Shown: in pieces, positions 1 to 9,836 of the stretch | Layout: every line of letters starts with the position of its first letter | Numbering within the stretch: position 1 is the stretch's first letter | Notes under the pieces: model-generated | The model's input: only the letters and a program-made list of their open reading frames with translations | Told to the model about the DNA's origin: nothing | Databases searched by the model: none | From: JAWKXU01 sp964468045 | GTDB taxonomy: Bacteria > Pseudomonadota > Alphaproteobacteria > Sphingomonadales > Sphingomonadaceae | Length of the DNA stretch: 64,000 nucleotides | Assembly (NCBI GenBank): GCA_964468045.1 | Contig: CAYXTO010000001.1 | Coordinates: forward strand, 310,001-374,000 | Direction of reading: 5' to 3' | Position numbers and translations under genes: made by a program

Positions 1-204
1 ATGCCCAGCATGGATGGCCCCGCGATGCTGCGCGAAATCCGCAAGCTGCGGCCCGATCTGCCGGTCCTGTTCATGTCGGGCTATGCCGAGGAACAGTTGC
101 GACGGGATATCGACATCGAGAACATGCACTTTATCCCCAAGCCGTTTTCCGTGCAGCAGATCGCCCGGAAAGTGGCGGAAGTCCTCGGCGGAAGGGCCAC
201 CTGA
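1..204 (+). CDS. cckA: CckA-type hybrid histidine kinase, C-terminal receiver end (partial)
   Basis: Only the last 67 residues are in the window; the gene continues to the left. They form the second half of a response-regulator receiver domain: MPSMDGP after the phospho-acceptor strand, then FMSGYAEEQLR with the switch Ser, and IPKPF with the conserved Lys-Pro. The combination SGYAEE plus FIPKPFS is typical of the C-terminal receiver of CckA, the membrane kinase and phosphatase that feeds the ChpT-CtrA cell-cycle phosphorelay of alphaproteobacteria. The kinase part is not visible, so another hybrid kinase cannot be fully excluded. Confidence 0.75.
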   Translation: MPSMDGPAMLREIRKLRPDLPVLFMSGYAEEQLRRDIDIENMHFIPKPFSVQQIARKVAEVLGGRAT

Positions 205-224
205 TCCCCTACGGCAAATTTTTT

Positions 225-239
225 GTTCCGCTCTTGTTC
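225..239. promoter_or_regulatory. LexA (SOS) box upstream of recA
   Basis: The sequence GTTCCGCTCTTGTTC is a perfect direct repeat GTTC-N7-GTTC, the known alphaproteobacterial LexA operator. It lies 76 bp before the recA start. The second GTTC is also part of an inverted repeat, TTGTTC(234-239)-CATGA-GAACAA(245-250). The position fits LexA repression of recA. Confidence 0.9.
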
Positions 240-315
240 CATGAGAACAAAGGTGATACATCCTCGCTCGGTTGACTGTTCCGTTCAGCCCGGTAGGCAG
301 CGAGGAGGCCAGCAC

Positions 316-1380
<1,065 letters not shown>

Positions 1381-1388
1381 TCTTCAAG

Positions 1389-1410
1389 AAGCGCCGGCGG
1401 AGCGGCGCTT
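1389..1410 (+). terminator. Hairpin after recA, possible terminator
   Basis: AAGCGCC (1389-1395) pairs with GGCGCTT (1404-1410), extended by one G-C pair inside, starting 8 bp after the recA stop. No T-run follows, so intrinsic termination is uncertain. Confidence 0.4.
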
Positions 1411-1489
1411 GGGGAACCGGGCCGGCGCAGCGACCTTCATGGCGCGCGCCGGCCTTTCCAGTTGAGCGGCGCGGAGATAGATTGCTCGC

Positions 1490-2311
1490 ATGGCGACAAA
1501 GGCTGATTGGCAGGAGGTGACGGGGAAGGTCTGGGCGGAGAATATCCGCCTCACCGACCGCGCCTTTTCCGGATTGACGCAGATCATGCTGGAACGTCTG
1601 GCTGGCGTTCCGGGCGATCGCATCCTCGATATCGGTTGCGGAGGCGGCGAATTGTCCCTGGCCTTGGGCGAAGTCCGGCCGAATGCCGAGGTGACGGGCA
1701 TCGATGTGTCCCGCGATCTGGTCGAGGCGGCGCGGCAGCGCGCGGGCGGATATCCGAATATCCATTTTGAGCTGGCCGATGCGGCGAACTGGCGGAAAGA
1801 CGGATTCGCGCCGGATCTGCTGGTATCGCGCCACGGCGTGATGTTCTTCGACGATCCGGTGGGCGCCTTCGCTCATTTTCGCGAGATTTCGGCCGATGGC
1901 GCGCAGCTTTTCTTTTCCTGCTTTCGCCATCCGCAATTGAATGTCTGGGCCAGCGAAGCGGCCCGATTGCTGGAGCTTCCGCCACCGCCGGATCCCTATG
2001 CGCCGGGTCCGTTCGCCTTTGCCGAGGAAGATCATGTCCGTTCCATTCTCGCCAGGGCAGGCTGGCGCGATATTGCGGTTCATCCGGTCGATTTCCGGTT
2101 TGTCACCGGGGCCGGACCGGATTCGCTGGCGGAAGCGCTCCATTTCTTCGCGAGGATCGGGCCGGCTGCGCGCGCCATGAAGACCATGGAGGAGGGTGAG
2201 CAGGCCGAGGCCTTGCAACGGCTCCAGCGCTGGCTGGCCACGCAGCGCAGCGATGATCTGATCGCTCTGCCCGCCGCCGCCTGGATCGTGACCGCGCGGA
2301 GGCGCAATTGA
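1490..2311 (+). CDS. Class I SAM-dependent methyltransferase
   Basis: This is a 273-residue cytoplasmic protein with a Rossmann-fold methyltransferase domain. The SAM-binding motif I is LDIGCGGGELSLALG at about residues 46-60, followed by the acidic end of strand 2 (VTGIDVSRDLVEAA). The later part (SRHGVMFFDDP) is typical of UbiE/COQ5-like small-molecule methyltransferases, but the substrate cannot be read from the sequence. It stands alone between recA and alaS on the same strand. The ATG at 1490 has no strong ribosome site. Confidence 0.8.
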   Translation: MATKADWQEVTGKVWAENIRLTDRAFSGLTQIMLERLAGVPGDRILDIGCGGGELSLALGEVRPNAEVTGIDVSRDLVEAARQRAGGYPNIHFELADAANWRKDGFAPDLLVSRHGVMFFDDPVGAFAHFREISADGAQLFFSCFRHPQLNVWASEAARLLELPPPPDPYAPGPFAFAEEDHVRSILARAGWRDIAVHPVDFRFVTGAGPDSLAEALHFFARIGPAARAMKTMEEGEQAEALQRLQRWLATQRSDDLIALPAAAWIVTARRRN

Positions 2312-2382
2312 TCGTGATCCTTGCTCACACTGGCGGAGTTAATGCGCTTGTCGCCGGCCTTGCCCTCGCCTAACTGCACCGC

Positions 2383-5037
2383 ATGACTTCGACCAACGAT
2401 ATCCGCCGGTCCTTCCTCGATTACTTTGCCGCCAATGGGCATGAGGCGGTGCAATCGGCGCCGCTCGTGCCCTACAACGATCCGACCCTGATGTTCGTGA
2501 ATGCGGGCATGGTCCCGTTCAAGAATGTCTTCACCGGGCTGGAAAGCCGTGCCGTTCCGCGTGCGGCCAGCTCGCAGAAATGCGTGCGGGCCGGCGGCAA
2601 GCACAACGATCTGGACAATGTCGGCTACACCGCGCGGCATCACACCTTCTTCGAGATGCTGGGGAATTTCTCCTTCGGCGATTATTTCAAGGAACAGGCC
2701 ATCATCCATGCCTGGACCCTGCTGACGAAGGATTGGGGGCTCGCACCCGACAGGCTCACCGCCACGGTCTATCACACCGACGACGAGGCGTTCGACCTGT
2801 GGCGCAGGATTTCCGGCCTGCCGGAGGAACGGATCATCCGGATCGCGACCAGCGACAATTTCTGGTCGATGGGCGATACCGGCCCCTGCGGCCCGTGCAG
2901 CGAGATTTTCTACGATCACGGCGATCATATTCCGGGCGGCCCTCCCGGCTCCCCGGATGAGGATGGGGACCGCTTCATCGAGATCTGGAATCTCGTGTTC
3001 ATGCAGTTCGAACAGGCAGCCGATGGCAGCCGCACCGAATTGCCGAAGCCGAGCATCGACACCGGAATGGGGCTGGAACGCATCGCCGCGGTGATGCAGG
3101 GCGTGCATGACAATTACGATACGGACACCTTCAAGGCCCTGATCGCGGCGTCCGAAAGCCTGACGGGCGTCAAGGCGGCGGGCGATCATGTGGCGAGCCA
3201 CCGCGTGATCGCGGATCATCTGCGTTCGACGAGCTTCCTGGTGGCGGACGGCGTGCTCCCTTCCAACGAAGGGCGGGGCTATGTGCTGCGCCGGATCATG
3301 CGCCGCGCCATGCGCCATGCCCATCTGCTTGGCGCTTCCGAGCCCTTGATGCATCGCCTGGTTCCCGCTCTGGTCACCGAGATGGGGCAGGCCTATCCGG
3401 AGCTGGGCCGCGCGCAACCGCTTATCCAGGAAGTGCTGGAGCGGGAGGAAACGCGCTTCCGCCAGACTCTCGACAAGGGGTTGAAGCTGCTGGACGAAGC
3501 GACCGGCAGCATGGCGGCGGGCGATAGCCTGCCCGGTGAAACGGCCTTCCGGCTCTACGATACCTATGGCTTTCCTTACGACCTGACCGAGGATGCCCTG
3601 CGCGCGCGCGGGATCGGCGTGGATCGCGAAGGGTTCGACGCGGCCATGGCCCAGCAGAAGGCGGCCGCGCGGGCGGCGTGGAAGGGCTCCGGCGCGGCGG
3701 CGGATGGCGAATTGTGGTTCGATATCGCCGAGCGGGAAGGGGCGACGGAATTCACGGGCTATAGCTCGACCAGCGGGGAAGGCCGCGTGGTTGCGCTTGT
3801 CGTCGATGGCAAGGAAGCGCAATCGGCGGAGGCTGGCGCGGAGGTCATCGTGCTGACCAACCAGACGCCGTTCTATGGTGAAAGCGGCGGTCAGACCGGG
3901 GACGCCGGCCGCATCAGCAACAATAGCGGGCTGTCGATATCCGTTTCCGACACGTCCAAGCCGCTCGGGCGGCTGCACGCCCACCACGGCAGGATCGAGG
4001 CGGGCCGGATCGCGGTGGGCGAAACGGTCCATCTCGAAATCGATGTCGAACGGCGTGACGCGATCCGCGCGAACCATTCCGCCACCCACCTGCTGCACGC
4101 CGCCCTGCGCAATCGGCTGGGCGGTCACGTGACCCAGAAAGGTTCGCTGGTGGCCGAGGATCGGCTGCGCTTCGACTTTTCGCATCCCAAGCCGCTGAGC
4201 GATGAGGATATTGCCGCGATCGAGGCTGAGGTGAACGCCGAGATCCGCCATAATGAGCCTGTGGTTACCCGCCTGATGAGCCCTGATGATGCCATTGCCG
4301 CCGGTGCGATGGCTCTCTTCGGGGAAAAATATGGCGAGGAGGTTCGCGTCCTTTCGATGGGCCGGGCAGACAGCGATGCGAAATTCTATTCCATCGAATT
4401 GTGCGGAGGCACGCATGTGCGCGCGCTGGGCGACATCGCCTTGTTCCGCATCGTGACGGAAAGCGCCGTTTCCTCGGGCGTGCGCCGGATCGAGGCGCTG
4501 ACGGGCGAGGCGGCTCGGCAGTGGCTGGTCGCTCGCGAGGACGCGCTCAAGGCGGTTGCCGGTGCAATGAAAACCGCACCCGAAGAAGTCGTCGGGCGGG
4601 TTGCCGCGCTGATGGACGAACGCAAGCGGCTGGAAAAGGAACTGGCCGAAGCGAAGAAGGCCCTTGCGCTGGGCGGCGGTGGGACGGCTTCTCCCGCGAC
4701 ATCGGTCGAACAGGTCGGCGGGGTGAACTTCATGCACCAGATTCTCGAAGGCTTCGATCCCAAGGGACTCCGGGCGCTGGTTGACGAGAACAAGAAGCAG
4801 CTTGGCAGCGGCGCCAATGCCGTGATTTCCGTGGTCGATGGCCGGGCCACCATTGCCGTCGGCGTGACCGATGATCTTACCGGCCGCGTCAGTGCGGTCG
4901 ATCTCGTCCGTGCGGGCGTCGAGGCGCTCGGCGGGAAGGGCGGAGGCGGCAGGCCTGACATGGCCCAGGGCGGCGGCCCGGATGGCGGCAAGGCCCAGGA
5001 GGCGATAGCGGCGGTCAAGGCCGTGCTCGCCGGCTGA
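2383..5037 (+). CDS. alaS: Alanyl-tRNA synthetase
   Basis: AlaS charges tRNA-Ala with alanine and hydrolyses mischarged Ser- and Gly-tRNA. The 884-residue length matches bacterial AlaS. The N-terminus has the class II core (NDPTLMFVNAGMVPFKN, then SQKCVRAGGKHNDL). The editing domain carries HSATHLLH at about residue 566 and CGGTHV at about 674, which bind zinc. The C-terminal DHHA1/C-Ala segment ends in a Gly-rich GGGGRPDMAQGGG region. The gene converges with the antiporter gene 30 bp downstream. A very long antisense frame covers much of it and is a codon-bias shadow. Confidence 0.97.
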   Translation: MTSTNDIRRSFLDYFAANGHEAVQSAPLVPYNDPTLMFVNAGMVPFKNVFTGLESRAVPRAASSQKCVRAGGKHNDLDNVGYTARHHTFFEMLGNFSFGDYFKEQAIIHAWTLLTKDWGLAPDRLTATVYHTDDEAFDLWRRISGLPEERIIRIATSDNFWSMGDTGPCGPCSEIFYDHGDHIPGGPPGSPDEDGDRFIEIWNLVFMQFEQAADGSRTELPKPSIDTGMGLERIAAVMQGVHDNYDTDTFKALIAASESLTGVKAAGDHVASHRVIADHLRSTSFLVADGVLPSNEGRGYVLRRIMRRAMRHAHLLGASEPLMHRLVPALVTEMGQAYPELGRAQPLIQEVLEREETRFRQTLDKGLKLLDEATGSMAAGDSLPGETAFRLYDTYGFPYDLTEDALRARGIGVDREGFDAAMAQQKAAARAAWKGSGAAADGELWFDIAEREGATEFTGYSSTSGEGRVVALVVDGKEAQSAEAGAEVIVLTNQTPFYGESGGQTGDAGRISNNSGLSISVSDTSKPLGRLHAHHGRIEAGRIAVGETVHLEIDVERRDAIRANHSATHLLHAALRNRLGGHVTQKGSLVAEDRLRFDFSHPKPLSDEDIAAIEAEVNAEIRHNEPVVTRLMSPDDAIAAGAMALFGEKYGEEVRVLSMGRADSDAKFYSIELCGGTHVRALGDIALFRIVTESAVSSGVRRIEALTGEAARQWLVAREDALKAVAGAMKTAPEEVVGRVAALMDERKRLEKELAEAKKALALGGGGTASPATSVEQVGGVNFMHQILEGFDPKGLRALVDENKKQLGSGANAVISVVDGRATIAVGVTDDLTGRVSAVDLVRAGVEALGGKGGGGRPDMAQGGGPDGGKAQEAIAAVKAVLAG

Positions 5038-5067
5038 GCGGTCACCAGTTCCCAGGGCCTAGGGGGC

Positions 5068-6837
5068 CTAGGTCTTCAGCGTGCTGGTCCGCAATTTCGG
5101 CTTGTGATCCAGTTCGCCCTGTTCCTGGATCTTCGCGCGGAACTCGTCCCGCTTTTCGTGGATGGACGCGATGACCGGTCCCATTGCCACGCCGAGATCG
5201 ACCAGCACCGCTTCGGATAGCTGCAGCGAGCTTTCCAGCGTTTCCGGGACGGCATGGGTCGCTCCGCTGCGATAGAGCATGGCGGCATGATCGCTGTCCC
5301 GCGCGCGGGCGATGATCGGAACATCAGGATAGATCGCGCGCAGCCTGCGGGTAAGGCCCTGGGCGAGAATGGGTTCGTCCATCGTCAGCACCACGGCGGA
5401 TGCCCGGTCGATTCCGAGCTTGGTCAGCGCCTCGCGGCGCGCGGCATTGCCGAAGGTGGCGTTGTATCCCTTGCGCCGCGCCGTGAGGATCAGATCGGCA
5501 TCGGAATCGACAGCGATGTAGGGTTTCCTGTGCACGGTCAGCATGTCGGCGACCAGCCGGCCGACGCGCCCGAAGCCGACAATGATCACCCTGTGCTCAT
5601 TGCTCCCGTCGTCGAGTTCAGTCTGGGCCGGCGCGGGATCGACCCGTCGCGCCATCATCCGCCCGAGCGTGGCGAGCAGGGGGGTGATGGTCAGCCCGAT
5701 GGCGGTCACGATCTGCCAGAATTGCGCGGTGCCCGGCTGGATCAGCAACGCCTGCGTCGCGGCGGCGAGGACGATCAGCGTGGTTTCGGAAGGACTCGCC
5801 ATCAGTATTCCGGTCTCGGTGGCGGTGCTGCGCTGGGCGCCCATCATGCGGAGCAGCAGCCCGGTGACCACGGCCTTGAGCGTCAGCACCCCGACCACCG
5901 CCGATACGATGGCCCAGAGATTTTCCCAGATGGTGGCGAGGTCGATCCCCATGCCGACCGTGATCAGGAATACGCCGAGGGCCAGCCCCTTGAACGGCTC
6001 GGTGATGCCCTCGACCTCGGAATGGTATTCGGTTTCGGCGATAAGCAGGCCGGCCAGCAGGGCGCCGACGATGGGTGACAGCCCGACGGCCGCCGTGGCG
6101 AGGCTGGCGCCGATCACCACCAGGAGGCTGGCGGCCATGAACAGCTCGGGGCTCTTGGTCCGGGCGGCCTGGGCGAACAGATAGGGCAGGGTGAAGCGGC
6201 CCACCACCATCATCGCCACAATCACCGCCGCGCCGAGCCAGATGGTCCGCATCAGATTGCCGACGCCGTCGCTCGCCGCATAGGGCGCCATGGCGCCGAG
6301 CATGAAGATGATCGGGACAATCGCGATATCCTCGAACAGCAGCATCGAGAGCGCGGCCCGGCCGACCGGTGTTCTGGTTCCCGCAATCGGCAAGACCAGG
6401 GCGGTGGAGGACAGGGCAAGCGCCAGCCCGAGCGCCAGGGCGCCGGTCCAGTATTGCCCGACCATGGTGAGGATTGCGGCGAGCAGGCCGGCAATGATGA
6501 TCAGCTCGAGCGCACCCAGCCCGAACACCAGGCGCCGCATCGCCCACAAGCGATTGAAGGAAAGCTCCAGCCCGATAGTGAAGAGCAGCAGGATGATCCC
6601 GAATTCAGCGAAGGGAGCCAGGCCTTCCGGGTCGGTAATGGTGAAATGAGCGAGCCAGGGATGCTCGAACACCATCCTGCCCAGCCCATAAGGGCCGACC
6701 GCCAGCCCCACCATCAGGAAGCCGATGATCGGGGTGATGCGGAACCGCGCGAAGACCGGGATGACGATGCCGGCCGCGCCCAAAATCACGAGCGCGTCCG
6801 AAAGCAGGGGCGAGGAGTGAGTCAGCTCGGCGGCCAT
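5068..6837 (-). CDS. CPA2-family monovalent cation:proton antiporter with RCK domain
   Basis: This inner-membrane protein of 589 residues has about 400 N-terminal residues of tightly packed hydrophobic segments (Na+/H+ exchanger fold; characteristic GALLAGLLIAETEYHSEVE). A cytosolic TrkA-N/RCK domain starts near residue 417 (VIIVGFGRVGRLVADML, a dinucleotide-binding GxGxxG followed by VDSDADL). The layout matches KefB/KefC/YbaL proteins, which exchange K+ or Na+ for H+ and are gated through the RCK domain. There is no TrkA-C domain after RCK_N. The cation cannot be decided from the sequence. It is a single gene, convergent with alaS. Confidence 0.88.
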   Translation of the reverse strand: MAAELTHSSPLLSDALVILGAAGIVIPVFARFRITPIIGFLMVGLAVGPYGLGRMVFEHPWLAHFTITDPEGLAPFAEFGIILLLFTIGLELSFNRLWAMRRLVFGLGALELIIIAGLLAAILTMVGQYWTGALALGLALALSSTALVLPIAGTRTPVGRAALSMLLFEDIAIVPIIFMLGAMAPYAASDGVGNLMRTIWLGAAVIVAMMVVGRFTLPYLFAQAARTKSPELFMAASLLVVIGASLATAAVGLSPIVGALLAGLLIAETEYHSEVEGITEPFKGLALGVFLITVGMGIDLATIWENLWAIVSAVVGVLTLKAVVTGLLLRMMGAQRSTATETGILMASPSETTLIVLAAATQALLIQPGTAQFWQIVTAIGLTITPLLATLGRMMARRVDPAPAQTELDDGSNEHRVIIVGFGRVGRLVADMLTVHRKPYIAVDSDADLILTARRKGYNATFGNAARREALTKLGIDRASAVVLTMDEPILAQGLTRRLRAIYPDVPIIARARDSDHAAMLYRSGATHAVPETLESSLQLSEAVLVDLGVAMGPVIASIHEKRDEFRAKIQEQGELDHKPKLRTSTLKT

Positions 6838-6900
6838 TGTCTCCGGACGCTATCTTGCAGTTGCGGGAAACGCCAGCATTCCGGTGCCTCGTCCGCCGTT

Positions 6901-8514
6901 TTAACCGCCGCCTGGCCCGCCTTTGTGGGAAGGGGGCGGCCCGCTGGGTTCGCGCCCCGCCGATCCGACGCGCCCGTCCCATTCGATGCGGTAGAGATCG
7001 AAGCGTCGGTCCGCCAGGTTGCGCACGGTCCCTTCCGCCCTGGCCCAGCTGAGATCGGCCAGATTGACTTCGCTGATCGTCAGGGTTTCCACATTTTCGC
7101 TGGCCTCGGCGGCGATGCCGTCCCGCGCGAACGGGAAGTCGCAAGGCGTCAGAATGCAGCTCTGCGCATATTGGATGTCCATGTTGCCGACATTGGGCAG
7201 ATTGCCGACATTGCCGCTCATCACCACGAAGCACTGGTTTTCGACCGCCCGGGCCTGCGCGCAATAGCGCACCCGCATGTAGCCTTGCCGGCTGTCGGTG
7301 CAGAACGGGATGAATATGATCCGCGCCCCTTCGTCGACCAGGCGGCGGGCAAGCTCGGGAAATTCGCTGTCGTAGCAGATCAGCACCCCGATCGGGCCGC
7401 AATCGGTGGGGATCACGTCGATGGAATCGCCGCCCTTGATGTTCCACCAATAGGCTTCGTTGGGAGTGGGGTGGATCTTCTCCTGCTCATGCACCGATCC
7501 ATCGCGCAGGCAGACATGGGCGACATTATGGATGTCGCCGTCCTCCATCCGGGTCGGATGCGACCCGCCAATGATATTGATATTGTAGTTCAACGCCATT
7601 TCCGACAGCGCCTTGCGAATGCGCGGCGTGTAGCGGGACAGGGTTTCGATCGCCTCCAGCGGGGAAAGTTCCTGCTCCTCGAACGACAGCAGCATCAGCG
7701 TGAACAGTTCCGGAAACACTATGAAGTCCGACTCGTAATCGGATGCCACATCGACGAAATATTCGATCTGCCTGATGAACTCGTCGTAATCCGCCACGGC
7801 ACGGGCCTGGAGCTGGCAGGTTGCGATCCGGACGCTTTCGACCCCGCGCGGGACCCGCTGCTTCTGCGGCTTGTCCGTGTCCACGAAAGGATTGCGCCAC
7901 ACCATGTGAACGGCGTAGCTCTTGGATTTCTTGTCCTCCGGCAGGTATTTCTCGAGGATGCCGATCGGTTCGAATCCGTTGGCGAGCTGGAAGCGCAGGA
8001 CCGGATCGTGGAGCTTGCCCGAGATCACCTGGTCCAGATAATCCTGCGGACCTTCGACCTTGCGCCACATGCGGCGCAGGTTCGGCATGCGGCCGCCAAA
8101 GACGATCCCCGACAGCTCGAGCCGCTCCGCCAGGGCGCGGCGTTCCTCATAGAGCCTGCGCCCTATGCGGGTGCCGCGTACCTTCGGATCGACGCACATT
8201 TCATAACCATAGAGCCAGTCGCCGGTCGGATCGTGACGGCTGCCGAAGCCATTGCCGGTAATTTCATCCCAGCTGTGCGGCTTCAGTGCCGCGTTGCCCG
8301 ATATCCGCATCGACGCGCAATATCCCACGAGCTTTCCATCGAGCTTGGCCAGAAAGCACCCCTCGGGAAAATTGTTTAATTGCCCGCGAATCTCGCCGAA
8401 TGTGTAGGGCGGCAGATCGTCGTAAGCGCGGCGCACCAGGGCCGCGATGGCCGCCACATCGCCGGGCCTGGCCTGGCGGACTTCGAGGCGGGCCTTTGCC
8501 TGGTTTGCGGGCAT
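6901..8514 (-). CDS. GNAT acetyltransferase fused to a nitrilase-family carbon-nitrogen hydrolase
   Basis: This two-domain cytoplasmic protein has 537 residues. Residues about 1-190 form a GNAT domain (QARPGDVAAIAALVRRAY at the start; CVDPKVRGTRIGRRLYEERR as acetyl-CoA site). Residues about 215-515 form a carbon-nitrogen hydrolase domain with the Glu-Lys-Cys triad visible: Glu in FPELFT, Lys in EKIHPTPNE and Cys in LICYDSEFPE. Such fusions are a recognised family in proteobacteria, but substrates are unknown; amide hydrolysis plus N-acylation is inferred. The C-terminus ends in a low-complexity Gly/Pro tail. Transcribed away from the FAD enzyme gene. Confidence 0.87.
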   Translation of the reverse strand: MPANQAKARLEVRQARPGDVAAIAALVRRAYDDLPPYTFGEIRGQLNNFPEGCFLAKLDGKLVGYCASMRISGNAALKPHSWDEITGNGFGSRHDPTGDWLYGYEMCVDPKVRGTRIGRRLYEERRALAERLELSGIVFGGRMPNLRRMWRKVEGPQDYLDQVISGKLHDPVLRFQLANGFEPIGILEKYLPEDKKSKSYAVHMVWRNPFVDTDKPQKQRVPRGVESVRIATCQLQARAVADYDEFIRQIEYFVDVASDYESDFIVFPELFTLMLLSFEEQELSPLEAIETLSRYTPRIRKALSEMALNYNINIIGGSHPTRMEDGDIHNVAHVCLRDGSVHEQEKIHPTPNEAYWWNIKGGDSIDVIPTDCGPIGVLICYDSEFPELARRLVDEGARIIFIPFCTDSRQGYMRVRYCAQARAVENQCFVVMSGNVGNLPNVGNMDIQYAQSCILTPCDFPFARDGIAAEASENVETLTISEVNLADLSWARAEGTVRNLADRRFDLYRIEWDGRVGSAGREPSGPPPSHKGGPGGG

Positions 8515-8599
8515 GTCTTACTCCGGACGAGGGATTTTGGCGGGGCTGCCGGCCGATTGGCTTTGCGTGTAAACCGTGCGAAGCGCATATGTCCACGTC

Positions 8600-9820
8600 A
8601 TGGACGATGGCGACACGCCTGATCTGCTTATAGTCGGCGGCGGCCCTGCCGGGATGATGGCCGGGCTGCTTTTCGCGCGGGCGGGGGTTTCGACGCTGGT
8701 GCTGGAGAAGCATGGCGACTTCTTTCGCGATTTTCGCGGAGACACGGTCCACCCATCCACCATGGAAATCCTGCACCAGCTCGGGCTGCTCGACCGTTTT
8801 CTCCAGCGGCCGCATGATCGCCTGTACAGGGCGGAAATACGCATTGCGGGCCGGGACTGGGTCATTGGCGATCTCTCCCATCTGGCGACGCCCGCGCCCT
8901 TCATAGCCATGATGCCGCAATGGGATTTCCTGGACTTCCTGCGCGATGAGGCTTCCCGTTTCCCGTCCTTCAGGCTGGAGATGGAATCTCCCGTTGCCGA
9001 TTTCATCATGGAAGACGAGAGGGTCGCCGGTGTCCGCCTGGCGGATGGATCGGAACGCCGCGCAAGCAGGCTGGTGATAGCGGCGGATGGGCGGTCATCG
9101 CTGGTCAGGGATTTGCACCTCCTGCCGGTCGAAACGCTCGGCGCACCGATGGATGTGATCTGGCTACGGTTGCCGAAATCTTCGGACAGCGGCGGTATAT
9201 TGCGCGGCTCGTTCGAGGCCGGGCGGCTGGTGGTGCTGATAGATCGCAGAGTTTACTGGCAATGCGCCTTTATCGTGGGCAAGGGCCAGGCCGACCATGT
9301 CCGCGAGATGGGAGCGGGCTGGGTGGTTGCCCGCATCAGCGAGGCCTTTCCCGACCTGTCGTTTCCCGGCGCCGAAACGCTCGAGGTGGATGATCTGCAC
9401 GTCCTCAACGTGGCCCTGGATCGGCTGACGGTCTGGCATCGGCCCGGGCTTCTGGCGATTGGCGATGCCGCCCATGCGATGAGCCCGATCGGGGGCATCG
9501 GCATCAATCTGGCTATCCAGGACGCGGTGGCCGCGGCGAACATACTTGCCGGTCCACTGGCTCGTGGCGCTTCCATAGACGCGCTGTTGCCACAGGTCAG
9601 GGCGCGGCGCCTGTTTCCGACCCGCATCATTCAGGCAGGGCAGAAGCTGGCGCAGGACCGGCTGATCCAGCCGCTGTTGGAAAAAGGCGCAGAGCCTGTC
9701 GCTCGTGCGCCTTTCCTGATCCGTGCTCTTGATCGTATTCCGCTGCTCCGGCGCATACCGGGCCGGATCATCGGCCTCGGCATACGCCGCGAGCATGTGC
9801 GCTCACCCGCGCAAGACTAG
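8600..9820 (+). CDS. FAD-dependent monooxygenase-like oxidoreductase (UbiH/PHBH fold)
   Basis: The product starts with an ADP-binding beta-alpha-beta motif (LLIVGGGPAGMMAGLLFARAG, residues about 8-28) and later carries the second FAD motif GDAAHAMSPIGGIGINLAIQDA. These are diagnostic of the para-hydroxybenzoate hydroxylase superfamily. The middle region has the DG-type motif (AADGRSSLVR). The family hydroxylates aromatic or polyketide-like substrates using NAD(P)H and oxygen; the substrate here is unknown. The frame also opens at GTG 8576, but ATG 8600 puts the FAD motif at the usual distance from the start. The stop lies 16 bp from the end of the convergent icd gene. Confidence 0.85.
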   Translation: MDDGDTPDLLIVGGGPAGMMAGLLFARAGVSTLVLEKHGDFFRDFRGDTVHPSTMEILHQLGLLDRFLQRPHDRLYRAEIRIAGRDWVIGDLSHLATPAPFIAMMPQWDFLDFLRDEASRFPSFRLEMESPVADFIMEDERVAGVRLADGSERRASRLVIAADGRSSLVRDLHLLPVETLGAPMDVIWLRLPKSSDSGGILRGSFEAGRLVVLIDRRVYWQCAFIVGKGQADHVREMGAGWVVARISEAFPDLSFPGAETLEVDDLHVLNVALDRLTVWHRPGLLAIGDAAHAMSPIGGIGINLAIQDAVAAANILAGPLARGASIDALLPQVRARRLFPTRIIQAGQKLAQDRLIQPLLEKGAEPVARAPFLIRALDRIPLLRRIPGRIIGLGIRREHVRSPAQD

Positions 9821-9836
9821 CTTGGCGGATTGTGGA

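Noticed and set aside
2080..4737. Very long antisense frame opposite alaS
   Set aside because: alaS has complete family motifs; the antisense frame is a high-GC codon-bias shadow with no domain.
5058..5072. Terminator between alaS and the antiporter gene
   Set aside because: CCTAGG occurs twice (5058 and 5067) and could form a 6-bp stem with a 3-base loop, but there is no T-run and the stem is short.
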